NCBI RefSeq assembly: GCF_002234575.2
Contig: NZ_CP022464.2
Location: 1,426,001-1,490,000, forward strand
DNA length: 64,000 nt
Source of the DNA: Enterocloster bolteae
GTDB taxonomy: Bacteria; Bacillota; Clostridia; Lachnospirales; Lachnospiraceae
Direction: 5' to 3'
Both the position numbers and the translations under genes were made by a program. Position 1 is the stretch's first letter; the number at the start of each line of letters is the position of its first letter. Below are positions 7,843 through 16,289 of this stretch, one piece after another. Below the pieces are notes generated by a model, which worked only from the letters and a program-made list of their open reading frames with translations, was not told where the DNA came from and searched no databases.

Positions 7843-8823
7843 ATGAAAGAAAAGACGCAGCAATTATCGGCTACCCATATTGGGGTTACAAGATTAAAAT
7901 CAATCCTGGGAAAAGCAAGTATTTTATTAGGGCTGCTGCTGTTATGCACATTCTTCTCTTTTACGGCCAGGAATTTCCTTACACAGAAAAACCTGCTGAA
8001 CATAGCATTGCAGACCTCTATTATTGCAATCGTTGCCATTGGGCAGACTTATACTATTACAGGAGGCGGTATAGACCTTTCTGTGGGTTCTGTGGTAGGA
8101 CTTTCAAGTATCGTGGTATCTATGCTGCTTGTGCATGATGTAAGTATTCCTATAGCAATTCTCATGGCTATTGCAGCAGGCTTGACTTGCGGGGCAATCA
8201 ATGGATTTATCATTGCATATGGAGGAATTGCTCCCTTTATAGCAACACTAGGTATGCTGAGCATTGCCAGAGGTATTGTATATGTAGCTTGTGATGGAGT
8301 GCCTATTACCGGACTGCCATCGGAATTCAGTGTCCTGGGAGCAGGAAGAGCATTTGGAACCATTCCTGTTCCAATCATAATCCTGTCGGTATTGGCAGTT
8401 GTTATGGGAATCATATTTCATAAGTCTAAATTTGGCAGACATATTTTTGCTTTGGGAAGTAACGAAAATACAGCATACCTTTCTGGTGTAAATACAAAAA
8501 AGGTGAAGTTTATGATGTATCTGTGTTGTAGTCTTATGGCAGCAATTGCGGGTATAATCCTGACATCCAGGGTGATTTCTGGTCAGCCTAATTCTGGAGA
8601 AGCATATGAGACTGACGCAATTGCAGCAGCTGTAATTGGTGGTGCGAGCATGTCAGGAGGTCAGGGCAGTATAATAGGGACATTAATAGGCGCGTTAATG
8701 ATGGGAGTTTTAAACAATGGACTTAATCTGCTGGGTCTATCTTATTTTTATCAGAAGATTGCCATTGGTATGGTAATTATCGCAGCAGTATACATTGATA
8801 TGTTGAGAAGCAGGAAAAAGTAA
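7843..8823 (+). CDS. Sugar ABC transporter permease (RbsC type)
   Basis: Integral membrane subunit, 326 aa, about eight to ten hydrophobic segments. Family motifs include GQTYTITGGGIDLSVGS near residues 67-83 and the conserved AIAAAVIGGASMSGG near residues 262-276. RBS AGGAGGG lies just before the ATG, partly inside the ATPase stop region. It forms the channel with the preceding ATPase and receives substrate from the following lipoprotein. Confidence 0.93.
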   Translation: MKEKTQQLSATHIGVTRLKSILGKASILLGLLLLCTFFSFTARNFLTQKNLLNIALQTSIIAIVAIGQTYTITGGGIDLSVGSVVGLSSIVVSMLLVHDVSIPIAILMAIAAGLTCGAINGFIIAYGGIAPFIATLGMLSIARGIVYVACDGVPITGLPSEFSVLGAGRAFGTIPVPIIILSVLAVVMGIIFHKSKFGRHIFALGSNENTAYLSGVNTKKVKFMMYLCCSLMAAIAGIILTSRVISGQPNSGEAYETDAIAAAVIGGASMSGGQGSIIGTLIGALMMGVLNNGLNLLGLSYFYQKIAIGMVIIAAVYIDMLRSRKK

Positions 8824-8918
8824 TAGAGGGGAGGGTAGAGAGAGTACAGAAGTCTGATATTGATGTGAGTGTAGCAATGTTAATAATGTAAATGACAATG
8901 TGTAAAGGAGAGTAGCAA

Positions 8919-9983
8919 ATGAAAAAAGTATGGGGTTTTACATTGGCGGCAGCACTGGTCATTAGTATGCTCGCAGGATGCGGAGCGCAGAAACAGGCGG
9001 AGGAAAAAAAGGATACAGCAGCGCAGACACAGGCACAGACGGAAAAGGAAAGCACTGCACAAAAGGAAAACGCTGCACCAACTGAGGCAAAAGAAGATGC
9101 GGAGAAGGTAATAGCGGTTATTCCGAAATCACTTTTGTTTGACTATTGGCAGTATGTAAGAATTGGGGCCCAGAGCGCTGGACTGGATGAAGGATATGCA
9201 ATTGACTTCCAAGGGACCAGGACAGATACTGATTTGGAAGGTCAGGTAAAATTGGTTGAGGATTTTATACAGAGAGGTGTATCGGCTATTGTCATATCTC
9301 CTGTGAATCCCGATGGTATGGTACCAGTTCTGCAGCAGGCGGAGGATGCTGGTATTCCGGTTATTATTATGGATGGAAAACTAAATGCTGATTTTCCGCG
9401 TTCAACAGTAAGTACAAACGATGAAGCAGCAGGAAAATTTGCAGCGGAGAAATTAAAAGAGCTGGCAGGTGATGCAGGCGGAACGTTTGCAATTGTATCT
9501 GCAGTACCGGGCGCTGTACAGGAGGGCGGCAGGGAGAAAGGTTTTTCCGATGAACTGGGAACCTATCCAAATTACAAAATTATAGGTACATATTATGGTA
9601 AGGGAGACAGGAATCAGACTTATAATATCACACAGGATATACTGACGTCCAATCCTGATATTACCGGGTTCTATACGGTAAATGAAGGTTCATCGGCTGG
9701 TGTTACCCTCGGGGTGCGGGAGGGAGATTTAAAGGAAAAAATATTTGTTGCTTTTGACCCATCCACGGAAGTTCTTGACGCCATACGTGATGGTTATGTG
9801 GATGGTGCAGTGGCCCAGAATCCGTACCTGATTGGAAGAACTGCAGTGCTTAATGCCATCAAGGTATTGAATGGTGAAACAGTTGAGAAAAAGATTGATG
9901 TGCCGGTAACGTGGGTTACCATTGACAATCTGGATGATCCGGAAATTCAGAATGTATTGAAACCGGAAGAAGTCATTAAATAG
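8919..9983 (+). CDS. Sugar-binding lipoprotein of ABC importer (RbsB-like)
   Basis: A 354-aa substrate-binding protein anchored to the outer face of the membrane. It has a signal peptide with lipobox LAGC (lipid-modified Cys21), then an Ala/Gln/Glu/Lys-rich linker to about residue 60, then a periplasmic-binding-protein type I fold (IAVIPKSLLFDYWQYV, GVSAIVISPVNPDG, FYTVNEGSSAG). RBS AAGGAG before the ATG. It lies 95 bases after the permease, the largest gap in the operon; I saw no terminator there. Confidence 0.92.
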   Translation: MKKVWGFTLAAALVISMLAGCGAQKQAEEKKDTAAQTQAQTEKESTAQKENAAPTEAKEDAEKVIAVIPKSLLFDYWQYVRIGAQSAGLDEGYAIDFQGTRTDTDLEGQVKLVEDFIQRGVSAIVISPVNPDGMVPVLQQAEDAGIPVIIMDGKLNADFPRSTVSTNDEAAGKFAAEKLKELAGDAGGTFAIVSAVPGAVQEGGREKGFSDELGTYPNYKIIGTYYGKGDRNQTYNITQDILTSNPDITGFYTVNEGSSAGVTLGVREGDLKEKIFVAFDPSTEVLDAIRDGYVDGAVAQNPYLIGRTAVLNAIKVLNGETVEKKIDVPVTWVTIDNLDDPEIQNVLKPEEVIK

Positions 9984-9995
9984 AGGAGTAAGATT

Positions 9996-10697
9996 ATGAG
10001 CAGAAGAGTGATTGATTTAACATTGGAAATTACAAGCAACATGCCGGCACAGGATGCGTTTCCAGGTAATATTTATGTACAGTTGGTATCCCATGAGGAA
10101 TCCAGAAGGACGGAATCCGGTACACCTGAGGACCCGTTTACCTCTACGTGGAATTATATTGGCATGGTAGAACATATTGGGACGCATGTGGATGCCTTCT
10201 TTCATATGAATCCCAAAGGACTGAGTGTAGACAGAATGCCTCTGGATATGTTCTTCGGCAAAGCAGTCTGTTTTGATATGACACATATACCGGAACGCGG
10301 AGAAATTACAGCAGAAGATATGGAGAAGGCACAGGAGGCAACAGGAGTAAAAGTAGACGGTCATATAGTCCTTTTGGCTACAGGAATTCACGATAAGTAT
10401 TTCCCGGACAAGAAGATACTGTCTGTGAATCCTGAAATAACTCCTGAAGCAGTTAAATGGCTTGCAGACCATAATTCCAGACTGCATGGTGTAGAGGGAC
10501 CGTCAACAGATATTATGGATCTAAATCTGTTCCCGAGCCATCGGGCGTGCAGGAATCTGGGAATTACACATTATGAGTGGCTGATAAATCTTACGGAACT
10601 TATAGGAAAAGGAGAATTCATGTTCTATGGCGCTCCTCTGAAATTAAAAGATGGTTCAGGGTCTCCAGTACGCGCATATGCAGTAATAGAGGAATAG
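9996..10697 (+). CDS. Cyclase-family metal hydrolase (PF04199)
   Basis: A 233-aa member of the cyclase family, which includes bacterial kynurenine formamidase and isatin hydrolase. The diagnostic metal motif HxGTHxDxxxH is complete at residues 60-70 (His60, His64, Asp66, His70). Family members hydrolyse amides or open cyclic amides, usually with Mn or Zn. The gene follows the binding protein by 12 bases and precedes an NAD-epimerase, so translation is probably linked. Its pairing with an acetamidase/formamidase two genes later suggests the imported compound carries an amide or N-formyl group. That is inference; the substrate cannot be read from sequence. Confidence 0.85.
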   Translation: MSRRVIDLTLEITSNMPAQDAFPGNIYVQLVSHEESRRTESGTPEDPFTSTWNYIGMVEHIGTHVDAFFHMNPKGLSVDRMPLDMFFGKAVCFDMTHIPERGEITAEDMEKAQEATGVKVDGHIVLLATGIHDKYFPDKKILSVNPEITPEAVKWLADHNSRLHGVEGPSTDIMDLNLFPSHRACRNLGITHYEWLINLTELIGKGEFMFYGAPLKLKDGSGSPVRAYAVIEE

Positions 10698-10712
10698 AAG
10701 GAAGGTAGTGGG

Positions 10713-11702
10713 ATGAAATTTTTCTTGACTGGAGGTACAGGATTTGTAGGAATTAACCTTGCCTACCATTTAGCAGGACTGGGTGATGATGTAGTTATTT
10801 ACGCGAACCAACCTCTTTTACAGCAGGCGGAAAAGATGTTTGGAAATTGTCCTGGTAAGGTCAGCTGGGTTTGTGGAGATGTATTGGACAAAGCACATAT
10901 GGAGTCAGAACTGCTGACCAGTAATGCAGATGTGTTTATCCATGCCGCTGTAATAACACCGGGAAGGGAACGTGAAATAAAGCAGTTCGAGCAGATTTTT
11001 AGAGTAAACACTTTGGGTACAATTAACGCGTTGGAAGCCGCTAAAAATTGTGGGACAACCAGATTTATTTATGTGAGTTCAGTGGCGGTATATGGAACTT
11101 CGTCACAGGAATATGATCCCGTCCGGGAAACAGTACCATTAAAGCCATCAAATGTATATGAAATCAGTAAGTTTGCGTCCGAACACATTGCCCTTCGTTA
11201 CAGAGAATTATACAATATGGATGTCAGAGCCATTCGGTTAGGGGATGTCTTTGGAGCGTGGGAATTTGACACGGGGGTAAGAGATACGATGAGTGCTCCG
11301 TGTCAGACACTGAAGGCAGCTCTGGAACGACGCCATGCAATCCTGCCGAAAGAGGGGATGACAGGCTGGGTATATGTGAAGGATGTCGCAGCATCAATAA
11401 CAGCATTGGCTAAGGCTGCACCCGGACAGTTAAACCATGTGGTATACAATAGCAGTTCTGTCTACCGATGGTCCATAGCACAGTGGTGCGATATGCTGGC
11501 AAAACGATATTATGGATTTACATATGAGATTGGAACACCTTCGGAAGCAAATATCAAATTTCATGCATTGATGGATAATGGTATGTTTGATGTCTCCAGA
11601 TTGCGGGAAGATACAGGATTTATTTCACAGTATGGTTGCAGAGAAGCATTTGAAGATTATACCAGCTGGGCGGACAGCTATCCTGATTTGGTGAGGCAAT
11701 AA
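10713..11702 (+). CDS. NAD-dependent epimerase/dehydratase
   Basis: An extended short-chain dehydrogenase of 329 aa. Rossmann motif GGTGFVG (7-13), NAD contact region FIHAAV, and catalytic YxxxK (Tyr149, Lys153) with Ser122/Ser123 upstream are all present. Enzymes of this family act on nucleotide sugars or on free sugars and their acids. With no nucleotidyltransferase nearby, a role in modifying the imported molecule is more likely than cell-wall sugar synthesis. RBS GGAAGG before ATG. Confidence 0.85.
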   Translation: MKFFLTGGTGFVGINLAYHLAGLGDDVVIYANQPLLQQAEKMFGNCPGKVSWVCGDVLDKAHMESELLTSNADVFIHAAVITPGREREIKQFEQIFRVNTLGTINALEAAKNCGTTRFIYVSSVAVYGTSSQEYDPVRETVPLKPSNVYEISKFASEHIALRYRELYNMDVRAIRLGDVFGAWEFDTGVRDTMSAPCQTLKAALERRHAILPKEGMTGWVYVKDVAASITALAKAAPGQLNHVVYNSSSVYRWSIAQWCDMLAKRYYGFTYEIGTPSEANIKFHALMDNGMFDVSRLREDTGFISQYGCREAFEDYTSWADSYPDLVRQ

Positions 11703-11721
11703 AAAGAGGAGGAACTAACAA

Positions 11722-12654
11722 ATGGCAGATTATTTCATAGGTCCTGAGAGAGAAAACTTACATGGGCATTTATCCAATAAGATACCTCCAGCCTTAAGAA
11801 TACGTTCTGGTGATACTGTGACCTTTTCAACATTGGAAGGAGATTGGAGACTGGAGCGCCCTGCCAAGCCGGAATCTTCCAGCGGTCTGTTTTTTCCGAG
11901 AAAGCTTCCGGAAGACTGTGGTCATGCTCTTTGTGGACCAATTTACATTGAGGGAGCCAGACCAGGGATGACCCTAGCAGCACATTTGGAAAAGATTGTT
12001 CCATCAGATTGGGGGTGGAGCCGTGTGGGGGATGGGGATTTGGATCATCTGAGACGAATTGAATGCCAGGAGGGAGAATACTTTCTCATATGGGATTTGG
12101 ATAAGAAAAGAGGAACGTGTAGGAGTCATAGAGGGCATCAGGTCGCAATGAGTCCATTTATGGGGGTTTTGGCGGTTGCTCCGGATAGTGTTGAACCAGT
12201 TTCTACACATCCTCCGGGACTGCATGGGGCTAATCTGGATTGCAGAGAATTGATAGAGGGGAGTACCTTGTACCTGCCTATATTTACGGAAGGAGCACTG
12301 TTCTCAGTTGGAGATGGACATGCGGCCCAGGGAGATGGCGAATCAGGCTGTACAGCCATTGAATGCCCTATGAAGGAAGTCAGGATCAGATTGGAGATTC
12401 AAGAGGGGAGTTTTGGCTCCCCAGTGGCCGATACACCTGGGGGGTGGGTCGCATTTGGATTTTCAGAAAGTCTGACAGACGCCTCCTACAATGCGCTTGG
12501 TAATATGGCACTCTTGATGGAACGGTTATATGGGTATGAATACAGAGAGGCGTTATCAATGTGTAGTGTGGCAGTGAATCTTCGTATTACACAGATTGTT
12601 AATGGAATACGGGGCGTACATGCCATATTGCCTAAGGGCAGCATTTTCCAGTAA
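11722..12654 (+). CDS. Acetamidase/formamidase family protein
   Basis: A 310-aa protein of the FmdA/AmdA family, which hydrolyses short amides to the acid and ammonia. Recognisable stretches are PALRIRSGDTVTFST near residue 22, the IEGARPGMTLAAHL turn, GVLAVAP, DCRELIEGSTLYLPIF and GDGHAAQGDGE with its Asp/His pair (a metal site in this family). It is the last structural gene of the operon. RBS GAGGAGG at eight bases. Ammonia release next to a sugar importer suggests the operon recovers nitrogen as well as carbon. Confidence 0.85.
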   Translation: MADYFIGPERENLHGHLSNKIPPALRIRSGDTVTFSTLEGDWRLERPAKPESSSGLFFPRKLPEDCGHALCGPIYIEGARPGMTLAAHLEKIVPSDWGWSRVGDGDLDHLRRIECQEGEYFLIWDLDKKRGTCRSHRGHQVAMSPFMGVLAVAPDSVEPVSTHPPGLHGANLDCRELIEGSTLYLPIFTEGALFSVGDGHAAQGDGESGCTAIECPMKEVRIRLEIQEGSFGSPVADTPGGWVAFGFSESLTDASYNALGNMALLMERLYGYEYREALSMCSVAVNLRITQIVNGIRGVHAILPKGSIFQ

Positions 12655-12667
12655 AGAGATAGGAATA

Positions 12668-12696
12668 TTGATTTTTACTGATTTTCCATTTATAAT
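12668..12696 (+). promoter_or_regulatory. Predicted promoter of the FCD regulator
   Basis: TTGATT, 17-bp spacer, TATAAT, beginning 14 bases after the amidase stop codon. Same -35 as the promoter at 5429. The regulator can therefore be made independently of the long operon. Confidence 0.7.
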
Positions 12697-12750
12697 GATG
12701 GTATTATGTAAAAGGTTGAACGACAATAGGACGGGAAATGGGTAGAAAAA

Positions 12751-13527
12751 ATGAGTAATGTACTATTTATGCACGATATGAAGAAAATTGAGAAATGCTT
12801 TTCTGCTCGCGGTGATTTACTTGAATATATTATTATGGACATCATACTGCAGTATAATGATGTGGTAGGATCGTGGACTCTGAAAAATGAACTCGATATA
12901 CTTGAAATTCATATAGGGACAGCAACCATTGGCAGAGTGCTTAAAATACTGGATAATAAAGGTTTTACGGTTCCTGTGTCAAATAAAGGAAGGGCTTTGA
13001 CAAAGAAAGGCATTGATGAAGTTTTGAAGACTCGAAGCCGGATTCATAAGAGTATATTGAGTAATGATATTGTGGATTCGGTAGAGATTACCCATTTTGA
13101 TGATTTGATTGAAGTGTTGTCAACCAGACTTATCATTGAAAGAGAGGCTACCAGGCTGGCTGTTCAGAATGCTACCCAAGAAGACTTTAAGCAGATGAGT
13201 GATGCCCTGGACCAGCATAGAATGCTTCTTAGTAACGAGTTGGATGATTCCAGAGCAGGTCTTGATTTCCATATTTATATTGTTGATGCAGCTAAAAATA
13301 AGTTTATGAGTGCTGTGGCTCGTTTATTAGCTTATGAAGAGCATCAGATTGAAGCCAGGGTACCTTCCTTAAGTGCTAAAAAGCATGCCATGGAATATGT
13401 GAATGTGCATCAGGAGCTGTTGGAGGCAATACAGGATAGAGATGAAGAGAGAGCTACCCGGTTGATGGAGGAGCATTTGAATCAGATAATTGGTCTGGTT
13501 AAAAGAGACAGGGAGATCACTTTATAG
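12751..13527 (+). CDS. FCD-domain transcriptional regulator with atypical N-terminal domain
   Basis: 258 aa. The C-terminal half is an FCD ligand domain (as in FadR/GntR regulators): RLIIEREATRLAV, then the metal-site set Asp-x3-His (LDFH) and two later histidines (VHQELL, EEHLNQ). The N-terminal half does not show the usual GntR motif; instead it reads as a winged helix of the kind that starts with GDLLEYIIMDI and ends GRALTKKGIDEVLK, resembling the NrpR-type HTH. The ribosome site is weak (GGG), and ATG 12778 is an alternative. Placed at the operon end with its own promoter, it is the likely local repressor, sensing an organic acid. Confidence 0.75.
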   Translation: MSNVLFMHDMKKIEKCFSARGDLLEYIIMDIILQYNDVVGSWTLKNELDILEIHIGTATIGRVLKILDNKGFTVPVSNKGRALTKKGIDEVLKTRSRIHKSILSNDIVDSVEITHFDDLIEVLSTRLIIEREATRLAVQNATQEDFKQMSDALDQHRMLLSNELDDSRAGLDFHIYIVDAAKNKFMSAVARLLAYEEHQIEARVPSLSAKKHAMEYVNVHQELLEAIQDRDEERATRLMEEHLNQIIGLVKRDREITL

Positions 13528-13552
13528 TTATGCAAATAGTGATAAAATAATG

Positions 13553-13598
13553 ATGCCGGAACTGCCATATTGTTTTTTTAGAGTGGCAGTTCCGGCAT
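13553..13598. terminator. Bidirectional terminator between convergent genes
   Basis: A perfect 15-bp stem (13553-13567 with 13584-13598) with a 16-base loop separates the plus-strand regulator from the minus-strand livF. It also marks the edge of the AT-richer island. Confidence 0.8.
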
Positions 13599-13603
13599 TT
13601 ATC

Positions 13604-14311
13604 TTATTTCTTTTTCTTCCCCAGATAAGCCGCCTTCACAGACTCATCTGCCAGCAGCTCCCTGCCGGTGCCTGACAGGGAAATCCGGCCTGTTTCCAGC
13701 ACATAACCCTGGTCAGCAATACGCAGGGCCATGTTGGCGTTCTGCTCAATCAGAAGAATGGTCACGCCCTGTTTGTTGATTTCCTTTATGATGTTGAATA
13801 TATCCTGGACAATGAGAGGGGCCAGGCCAAGGGACGGCTCATCCATCATCATCAGCTTTGGATGGCTCATAAGGGCCCTGGCCACGGCCAGCATCTGCTG
13901 CTCCCCTCCTGACAGAGTGCCGGCTAACTGCCAGCTGCGCTCCTTTAACCTGGGGAACAGGCTGTAGACCCATTCTATATCCTGGTCCAGGGAATCGGTT
14001 CTCAAATAGGCTCCGATTTTTATGTTCTCGATAACGGTCATGTCCGGGAACACCCGCCTGCCCTCAGGGACAAGGGTAATGCCCTTTGACACAATATCAG
14101 GGGTATCCATGCCTAACAGCTCTGTACCGTCAAACTGGATGGAGCCTGCCGAGGCTTTTACAAGTCCTGCGATGGCCCGCAGGGTGGTGCTTTTGCCTGC
14201 TCCATTGGCGCCTATGAGGGTGACAATGGATTTCTCCGGTACCTCAAAGCTGATTCCCTTTACAGCCTCGATACCGCCGTAATTTACTCTTAAATCATTA
14301 ATCTTCAGCAT
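13604..14311 (-). CDS. livF: Branched-chain amino-acid ABC transporter ATPase LivF
   Basis: ATPase subunit, 235 aa, with Walker A GANGAGKST, signature LSGGEQQM and Walker B LMMDEPSLGLAP; GLAP is typical for LivF. It overlaps the end of livG. Two starts are possible: GTG at 14317 and ATG at 14311. The ATG has GGGGG at nine bases and is chosen. Last gene of the livJHMGF operon. Confidence 0.95.
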   Translation of the reverse strand: MLKINDLRVNYGGIEAVKGISFEVPEKSIVTLIGANGAGKSTTLRAIAGLVKASAGSIQFDGTELLGMDTPDIVSKGITLVPEGRRVFPDMTVIENIKIGAYLRTDSLDQDIEWVYSLFPRLKERSWQLAGTLSGGEQQMLAVARALMSHPKLMMMDEPSLGLAPLIVQDIFNIIKEINKQGVTILLIEQNANMALRIADQGYVLETGRISLSGTGRELLADESVKAAYLGKKKK

Positions 14312-15164
14312 CTTCACTCACCCCCAGATATGCTTCTATTACTTTTGGATTGTTCTGGACCTGGTCGGGCGTGCCGTGGGCTATGAGCTTGCCGAAATCC
14401 AGCACGTAAATGCGGTCTGATATCTGCATGACCAAATCCATGTGGTGCTCTATCATGAAGATGGTCAGGTGGTAATCGTCCCTGATTTTGTGGATAAAAT
14501 CAGTCAGGTCCTGGGTTTCCTGTGGATTCATGCCGGCCGCCGGTTCATCCAGAAGGAGCAGGCTGGGACTGGTGGCCAGGGCTCTGGCAATCTCCAGACG
14601 GCGCTGGAGTCCGTAGGGCAGGGAGGAGGCGATTTCGTTCTTTAAATGGGCCAGTCCCTGCATTTCCAGAAGCTCCATGGACTCTTCCCGCATGCGTTTT
14701 TCCTCAGCATGGTTGAGGCGCAGTGTGGCTGAAAACACATTCTGCTTTGCCCGCATATGTTTGGCAATCAGGACGTTTTCAAAGACAGTCAGGGCGCCGA
14801 AGAGACGGATGTTCTGGAAGGTCCTGGCAATGCCCAGCTTGGTAACCTGGTCCGGTGTCTTGCGCACGGGAGTCAGGTCCGTGGGGGTTATATCGCCCTC
14901 ATAGAGGCGCCGCATTTTGCCCTGGGGCGTATCGGCCAGTATGACCTCACCGTTAAAGGATACGGAACCAAAGGTGGGCTGGTAAATACCTGTGACACAG
15001 TTGAAAGCAGTGGTTTTGCCTGCCCCGTTGGGCCCGATGAGGGCCACGATTTCGTGTTCATTTACATCCAGGGTCAGTCCGTTCACTGCCACGACGCCGC
15101 CGAACTGCATGGTGATGCTCTCCATATGCAGTACATTTTTTACGCTGTTTTCCATGTTGTTCAT
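14298..15164 (-). CDS. livG: Branched-chain amino-acid ABC transporter ATPase LivG
   Basis: 288-aa ATPase: Walker A GPNGAGKTT, the Liv-type GIARTFQNIRLF, signature SLPYGLQRRLEIARAL and DEPAAGMNPQE. The start ATG shares one base with the livM stop codon (TGATG), so translation is coupled; GGGAGG sits eight bases before it. Pairs with LivF to power the importer. Confidence 0.95.
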   Translation of the reverse strand: MNNMENSVKNVLHMESITMQFGGVVAVNGLTLDVNEHEIVALIGPNGAGKTTAFNCVTGIYQPTFGSVSFNGEVILADTPQGKMRRLYEGDITPTDLTPVRKTPDQVTKLGIARTFQNIRLFGALTVFENVLIAKHMRAKQNVFSATLRLNHAEEKRMREESMELLEMQGLAHLKNEIASSLPYGLQRRLEIARALATSPSLLLLDEPAAGMNPQETQDLTDFIHKIRDDYHLTIFMIEHHMDLVMQISDRIYVLDFGKLIAHGTPDQVQNNPKVIEAYLGVSEDAED

Positions 15165-16279
15165 CAGTGGATGCCTCCCTTCTTGGCGGAAGAGGGCTTT
15201 TTCCTGCCTCTCTTAAACTTGCCGGGAATGCCCCGTATGAGCCGGAACAGTCCGTCCCAGGAGAATTCGTGGTTTCCCATGATACCGCGGCTGTAGAAGA
15301 GCACAACCGCCATCAAAAGGATGGAGAAAATGACCATACGGAATCCGGAGCGGAACAGGGGAACACTTACCCCGGCAATGGTCAGTGGATCGTCGAAGAA
15401 GCGCAGCAGCTCCCTGCCTGCGGTGACCAGGAATGCGCCTGCCACGCTGCCTGTAACGCTGCCGATGCCGCCTAAGACCACAATCAGCAGGATATCATAT
15501 GTAAGGGCTACCTGGAAGGTTTTGGAGTCAATGGATCGCATAAACATGGCCAGCATTCCGCCTCCCACTCCTGTGAAGAAGGAGGAAATCACAAAGGAAA
15601 GCTCCTTGTAATGAAAGAGGTTGATTCCCATGGACTGGGCAGCTACCTCGTCCTCCCGGATGGATTTAAATGCCCTGCCGTAGGAGGAGTTAATGAGAAG
15701 CACCATCAGGGCAATACACAGGGCGGCCAGGCCGAATACCGCAAAGATATTGGGAAAGCCCGGTATACTCTTAAGACCGTAGGAACCGTTGGTAATGGTG
15801 TCAAACATGGGGGCTGCAATGAACGCCCGGATAATTTCCGAAAAGCCAAGGGTTGCGATGGCAAGATAATCGCTCTTTAAGCGCAGTACCGGGATTCCGA
15901 TAAGGGCAGCCATGGCTGCTGCCGCCAGTCCGCCAAGGAGCAGGGCCACGGGGATGGGCAGCTGGATATTGGCAATGACCGGTGATATGCCGCTTACATA
16001 GTATACGCTGGCCCTGGATCCCACCGGGATGGTAAAGATGGCAACCACGTAGGCGCCGATGGCCATAAATCCTGCCTGGCCCAGGGAGAACAGGCCCGTA
16101 AAGCCGGTCAGCAGGTTCATGGAAACAGCCACCACCGCATAGATGGCGCTTCTCTCCAGAATGGATATCTGGTAGCTGTATTCGGCAGTGTCAGACTGCA
16201 GGAATGCAAGGAAACCGATGATTATTACCAGGGCAATGAGGGTATATAGTTTGTTCTTGTTCTTTGTCATATTCTTCAT
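15164..16279 (-). CDS. livM: Branched-chain amino-acid ABC transporter permease LivM
   Basis: 371-aa membrane protein with about ten hydrophobic segments; family stretches LLTGFTGLFSLGQAGF and GGIGSVTGSVAGAF are present. The start ATG at 16279 has AGGTGG at five bases and begins ten bases after the livH stop; the longer frame from 16351 runs into livH and lacks a ribosome site. The C-terminal Lys/Arg-rich tail is probably cytosolic. Confidence 0.94.
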   Translation of the reverse strand: MKNMTKNKNKLYTLIALVIIIGFLAFLQSDTAEYSYQISILERSAIYAVVAVSMNLLTGFTGLFSLGQAGFMAIGAYVVAIFTIPVGSRASVYYVSGISPVIANIQLPIPVALLLGGLAAAAMAALIGIPVLRLKSDYLAIATLGFSEIIRAFIAAPMFDTITNGSYGLKSIPGFPNIFAVFGLAALCIALMVLLINSSYGRAFKSIREDEVAAQSMGINLFHYKELSFVISSFFTGVGGGMLAMFMRSIDSKTFQVALTYDILLIVVLGGIGSVTGSVAGAFLVTAGRELLRFFDDPLTIAGVSVPLFRSGFRMVIFSILLMAVVLFYSRGIMGNHEFSWDGLFRLIRGIPGKFKRGRKKPSSAKKGGIH

Positions 16280-16289
16280 GTCCGCCACC

